From NCBI RefSeq assembly GCF_000275845.1, contig NW_006766902.1:99516-109810 (forward strand): a DNA stretch of 10,295 nt. Reading direction: 5' to 3'. Under the pieces are notes generated by a model. That model had not been told where the DNA came from. It did no database searches and was given only the letters and a program-made list of their open reading frames with translations. This DNA comes from Dichomitus squalens LYAD-421 SS1. Lineage: Eukaryota > Basidiomycota > Agaricomycetes > Polyporales > Polyporaceae. Positions 8,363-10,295 of this stretch are shown here, in pieces; within the stretch, counting starts at the first letter, position 1; each line of letters starts with the position of its first letter. Made by a program: the position numbers and the translations under genes.

Positions 8363-9400
8363 ATGGACATCTGCCATGAAGCTCCCGTCAAGTGCCTCGC
8401 ATACTCCCCAGACGGCAAGTGGCTGGCGACTGGATCTGAGGACTGCACTATCATCCTTTGGGATTCAGAAGGGCAACTTGTCCAGGAGTGGGTCGCCCAT
8501 GCCGGAGAGGTGTGGTCAATCGCATTCTCTCCTGACAGCCGACATCTTGCATCCGTCGGTTTCCGCCGGGAACACGCGGTATGGAATGTCATGCCCGGGC
8601 AAGGTGCGCCAAAGGCTATGATCCTCGAAGGGCACACCGGATTAGTCGTTAGCTGTGCCTGGTCACCCGACGGGACTCTGATCGCGGCAGGATCCGGCGA
8701 CAAGACTGTTCTGCTCTGGGACGCTCGGACATTCCAGCTGCTTCATCGGCTGAAGTCGCCTCCCGAGACGGACTCTCTGGACAATGTCTGTTTCTCCCAT
8801 GATGGACGGTGGCTTGCCTCGATAAGCTACAATAGCTGCTGTGTATGGGATGTTGGTGCCAGCACAGTGCACCACATGTATTGGGGAGGACTTCGCTCTA
8901 CCTGGAAGTTCACCGTGGCATTCAATCCTCAGAGCACGCACCTCGCCATCGGAGATTCCATGGATCTCGTCCGAATCTGGGATGTGCAGACGGGAGAGAG
9001 CCTCTTCACCTTGGAACAGCATGCCCATGCTGTAACCCACATAACGTTCTCATCTGATGGGATACGCATACTGTCGGCATCGAGTGACGGCACAGTGAAG
9101 ATCTGGGACGCATTCAGCGGCGCTCTGATTCTGTCGCTCGAAGGACATACCTGCGGAGTCAACAAAGCCTGCTTCTCTCCGTGCGGGAAGTACATTGCGT
9201 CCGCATCATCTGACCAGACCGTATGGCTGTGGAGCATAGACGATGGATCGTGCGTAGAGACACTCTTCGAGCACAGAGCCGACGTCAGACACGTAGCTTT
9301 CTCCCCTGACGGAATGACGCTATCGTCTGGTGCATGCGATGGGACAGTTGCTATCAGACATATACGCGACATCATTCTAGTACAAGATACGGATATGTAA
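8363..9400 (+). CDS. WD40-repeat protein, eight repeats, intronless
   Basis: The 345-residue product is almost entirely WD40 repeats, a beta-propeller scaffold for protein-protein contacts. Repeats lie at about residues 5-34, 46-75, 88-120, 137-163, 181-207, 217-249, 258-291 and 302-333. Many show the FSPDG strand and a closing WD (TIILWD, TVLLWD, VRIWD, TVKIWD); repeats 2, 7 and 8 have lost the final WD (VWN, LWS, IRH). The start ATG has G at -3 and +4, a good context, but leaves only four residues before repeat 1. The true start may therefore lie upstream, and a phase-1 intron (8305-8360) would fuse it to the F-box gene. There is no NACHT, kinase or membrane segment. The stop TAA is formed by the inserted MITE at 9398. 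Partners and role are unknown. Confidence 0.85.
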   Translation: MDICHEAPVKCLAYSPDGKWLATGSEDCTIILWDSEGQLVQEWVAHAGEVWSIAFSPDSRHLASVGFRREHAVWNVMPGQGAPKAMILEGHTGLVVSCAWSPDGTLIAAGSGDKTVLLWDARTFQLLHRLKSPPETDSLDNVCFSHDGRWLASISYNSCCVWDVGASTVHHMYWGGLRSTWKFTVAFNPQSTHLAIGDSMDLVRIWDVQTGESLFTLEQHAHAVTHITFSSDGIRILSASSDGTVKIWDAFSGALILSLEGHTCGVNKACFSPCGKYIASASSDQTVWLWSIDDGSCVETLFEHRADVRHVAFSPDGMTLSSGACDGTVAIRHIRDIILVQDTDM

Positions 9401-9426
9401 GATTGGCCCAGAGCACAATGTGGGGC
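9398..9426 (+). repeat. Left terminal inverted repeat of the MITE
   Basis: Pairs with 9704-9732 over 29 bp with one difference (G at 9406 against the complement of T at 9724). It overlaps the last codon of the WD40 gene. Confidence 0.9.
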
Positions 9427-9703
9427 ATCATGTGCCATTCCTATCACGCTTTGGCGGGGAAAAGTGCGAAATCTGCATAGGCTCGACGAGGGGAGCCCAA
9501 TTGACAAAATGGCGACCGTAACTTTGTTGCGGAGTGCCCTTTATACAAACTTACGGTTTTCGATTTTCCGTTTGTGGGGAGGGGATCGAGCCTATACAGA
9601 AATACGCATCGACCTCCCTGCCAATTCCATGCCAAATCGTCGCTGAGCGCCGGCGAGGTTGTCACTTTGGCGGAGGGCACGTGCGATATCACGCTGTGAC
9701 ATA

Positions 9704-9732
9704 GCCCCACATTGTGCTCTGGGTCAATCTTA
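9704..9732 (-). repeat. Right terminal inverted repeat of the MITE
   Basis: Reverse complement of 9398-9426 with one mismatch. The following bases, GTATAAT, would have directly followed the TA target before insertion. Confidence 0.9.
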
Positions 9733-9995
9733 GTATAATATGATCCTCCTAGACTTTGCCTCTGGGATTGGGATGACTACCTGATACGTTCTTCAGCTCT
9801 GTGTGTTGAACTTGGACTTATCCGGTCCGGACTACACGAGGCTATGCGTCTCCTAGCGCTTAGCTGTAGTCGCTTATGTAGTATGTTACCATATTTGGGA
9901 CTCTCTGCTCGTGTACTATAGCTATGCTTCCGGACTCTTCTGGTACTGTCTAGGACAATCTGTACTACTCCAGAATGGTCTAGACAGGTCTATGC

Positions 9996-10017
9996 CTTAC
10001 TCATCTCTTACTCATCC
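9996..10017 (+). repeat. 11-bp tandem duplication
   Basis: CTTACTCATCT (9996-10006) is followed at once by CTTACTCATCC (10007-10017), one mismatch. Confidence 0.75.
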
Positions 10018-10077
10018 TATAGTGCAATACGTCGCAATTCTTTTGTCATTGTATTATTCATCGCACTATGGTACATG

Positions 10078-10102
10078 TGACTAACCACTCTTCGATTAGT
10101 CA
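10078..10102 (+). other. 7-bp hairpin
   Basis: TGACTAA (10078-10084) pairs with TTAGTCA (10096-10102) across an 11-nt loop. Confidence 0.5.
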
Positions 10103-10147
10103 TGGACACTTCTCTGTAGTATGGAAGGACTTCAGATTGTGTCCTCC

Positions 10148-10177
10148 CTCTTCAGTCTTTCCTTACTGACTGAAGAG
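10148..10177 (+). other. Perfect 10-bp hairpin
   Basis: CTCTTCAGTC (10148-10157) is the exact reverse complement of GACTGAAGAG (10168-10177), with a 10-nt pyrimidine-rich loop. Most of the hairpin is repeated 118 bp downstream. Confidence 0.7.
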
Positions 10178-10294
10178 TGAGTACTTCGTTACCTTTATCT
10201 CTAACTTGTAGTTACTTACTTAACCTTTGTAGTCTTGCTTCGACTCTAGGTACAGTTGGTTACTGCAATATAGTCTTTCCTTACTGACTGAAGA
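10154..10294 (+). repeat. 23-bp direct repeat pair, 118 bp apart
   Basis: AGTCTTTCCTTACTGACTGAAGA occupies 10154-10176 and 10272-10294 (first 18 bases AGTCTTTCCTTACTGACT, then GAAGA), identical in both. The second copy keeps the loop and the right stem, but its left stem is degraded beyond AGTC. Confidence 0.9.
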
Positions 10295-10295
10295 T

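Larger units (their letters stand above)
9398..9732. mobile_element. 335-bp MITE with 29-bp terminal inverted repeats and TA target site
   Basis: Left end 9398-9426 and right end 9704-9732 are inverted repeats of 29 bp with one mismatch (core CCCAGAGCACAATGTGGGGC). Both begin with TA, consistent with a TA target duplication, so the element proper would be 9400-9730. A TA target is the rule for Tc1/mariner-type transposases and occurs in some other families, so the parent family is not certain. The interior has no meaningful ORF. It has a second inner inverted repeat (ATAGGCTCGA 9477-9486 with 9586-9595) and a direct TATCACGCT near each end. It is a non-autonomous element that would need a transposase from elsewhere. 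Confidence 0.85.
9733..10295. other. Gene-free flank with hairpins and short repeats
   Basis: I find no gene. The stretch is visibly richer in T and A than the gene regions and contains several small hairpins and repeats, listed separately. It may be the start of another repeat element, such as an LTR, whose other end is beyond the window, but no terminus could be identified. Confidence 0.4.

Noticed and set aside
8284..9507. Minus-strand frames opposite the WD40 gene
   Set aside because: They are antisense shadows of a protein with unmistakable WD40 repeats.
1..10295. tRNA genes, rRNA, CRISPR arrays, toxin or phage genes
   Set aside because: Nothing of the kind was seen. The spliced genes show a eukaryotic nuclear sequence.

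Overview
This window looks like nuclear DNA from a filamentous basidiomycete, most likely a wood-decay agaricomycete of the Polyporales type. The evidence is short GT-AG introns of 49-73 nt with CTGAC-like branch sites, a fungal F-box protein, an eight-repeat WD40 protein, and abundant degenerate repeats. The taxon is inferred from gene style, not from a marker gene. All gene models come from reading exons and splice sites by eye.

Left part (1-2707): a TATA-containing, hairpin-bearing leader that could be the 3' end of an LTR, then a gappy leader with likely introns (about 175-574). Next comes a four-exon gene for an unrecognised, largely disordered, probably nuclear protein (588-2362). Its last exon continues in the same frame past a single TGA to 2707. 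Two short tandem repeats lie just downstream (2753-2909).

Middle part (about 3169-6946): no intact gene. The region is a large, diverged inverted duplication. A decayed copy on the minus strand (3169-4620) matches a decayed copy on the plus strand (about 5640-6946), so the copies lie head to head around a spacer of about 1 kb. The spacer holds AT-rich palindromes and one well-formed candidate intron.

Right part (7111-9732): an F-box gene with three exons (7111-8309) and one in-frame TAG in exon 1. A WD40-repeat gene (8363-9400) follows 53 bp later on the same strand. A plausible intron (8305-8360) would join the two in frame, so they are either a tandem pair or one F-box/WD40 fusion. A 335-bp MITE with 29-bp terminal inverted repeats and a TA target site sits exactly at the WD40 stop codon. 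It replaced an inferred TAG with TAA and left the protein unchanged.

The last 560 bp (9733-10295) hold no recognisable gene, only short hairpins and repeats. The two expressed-looking modules on the right, F-box and WD40, are the usual parts of SCF ubiquitin-ligase substrate receptors, but whether they act together here is unproven.
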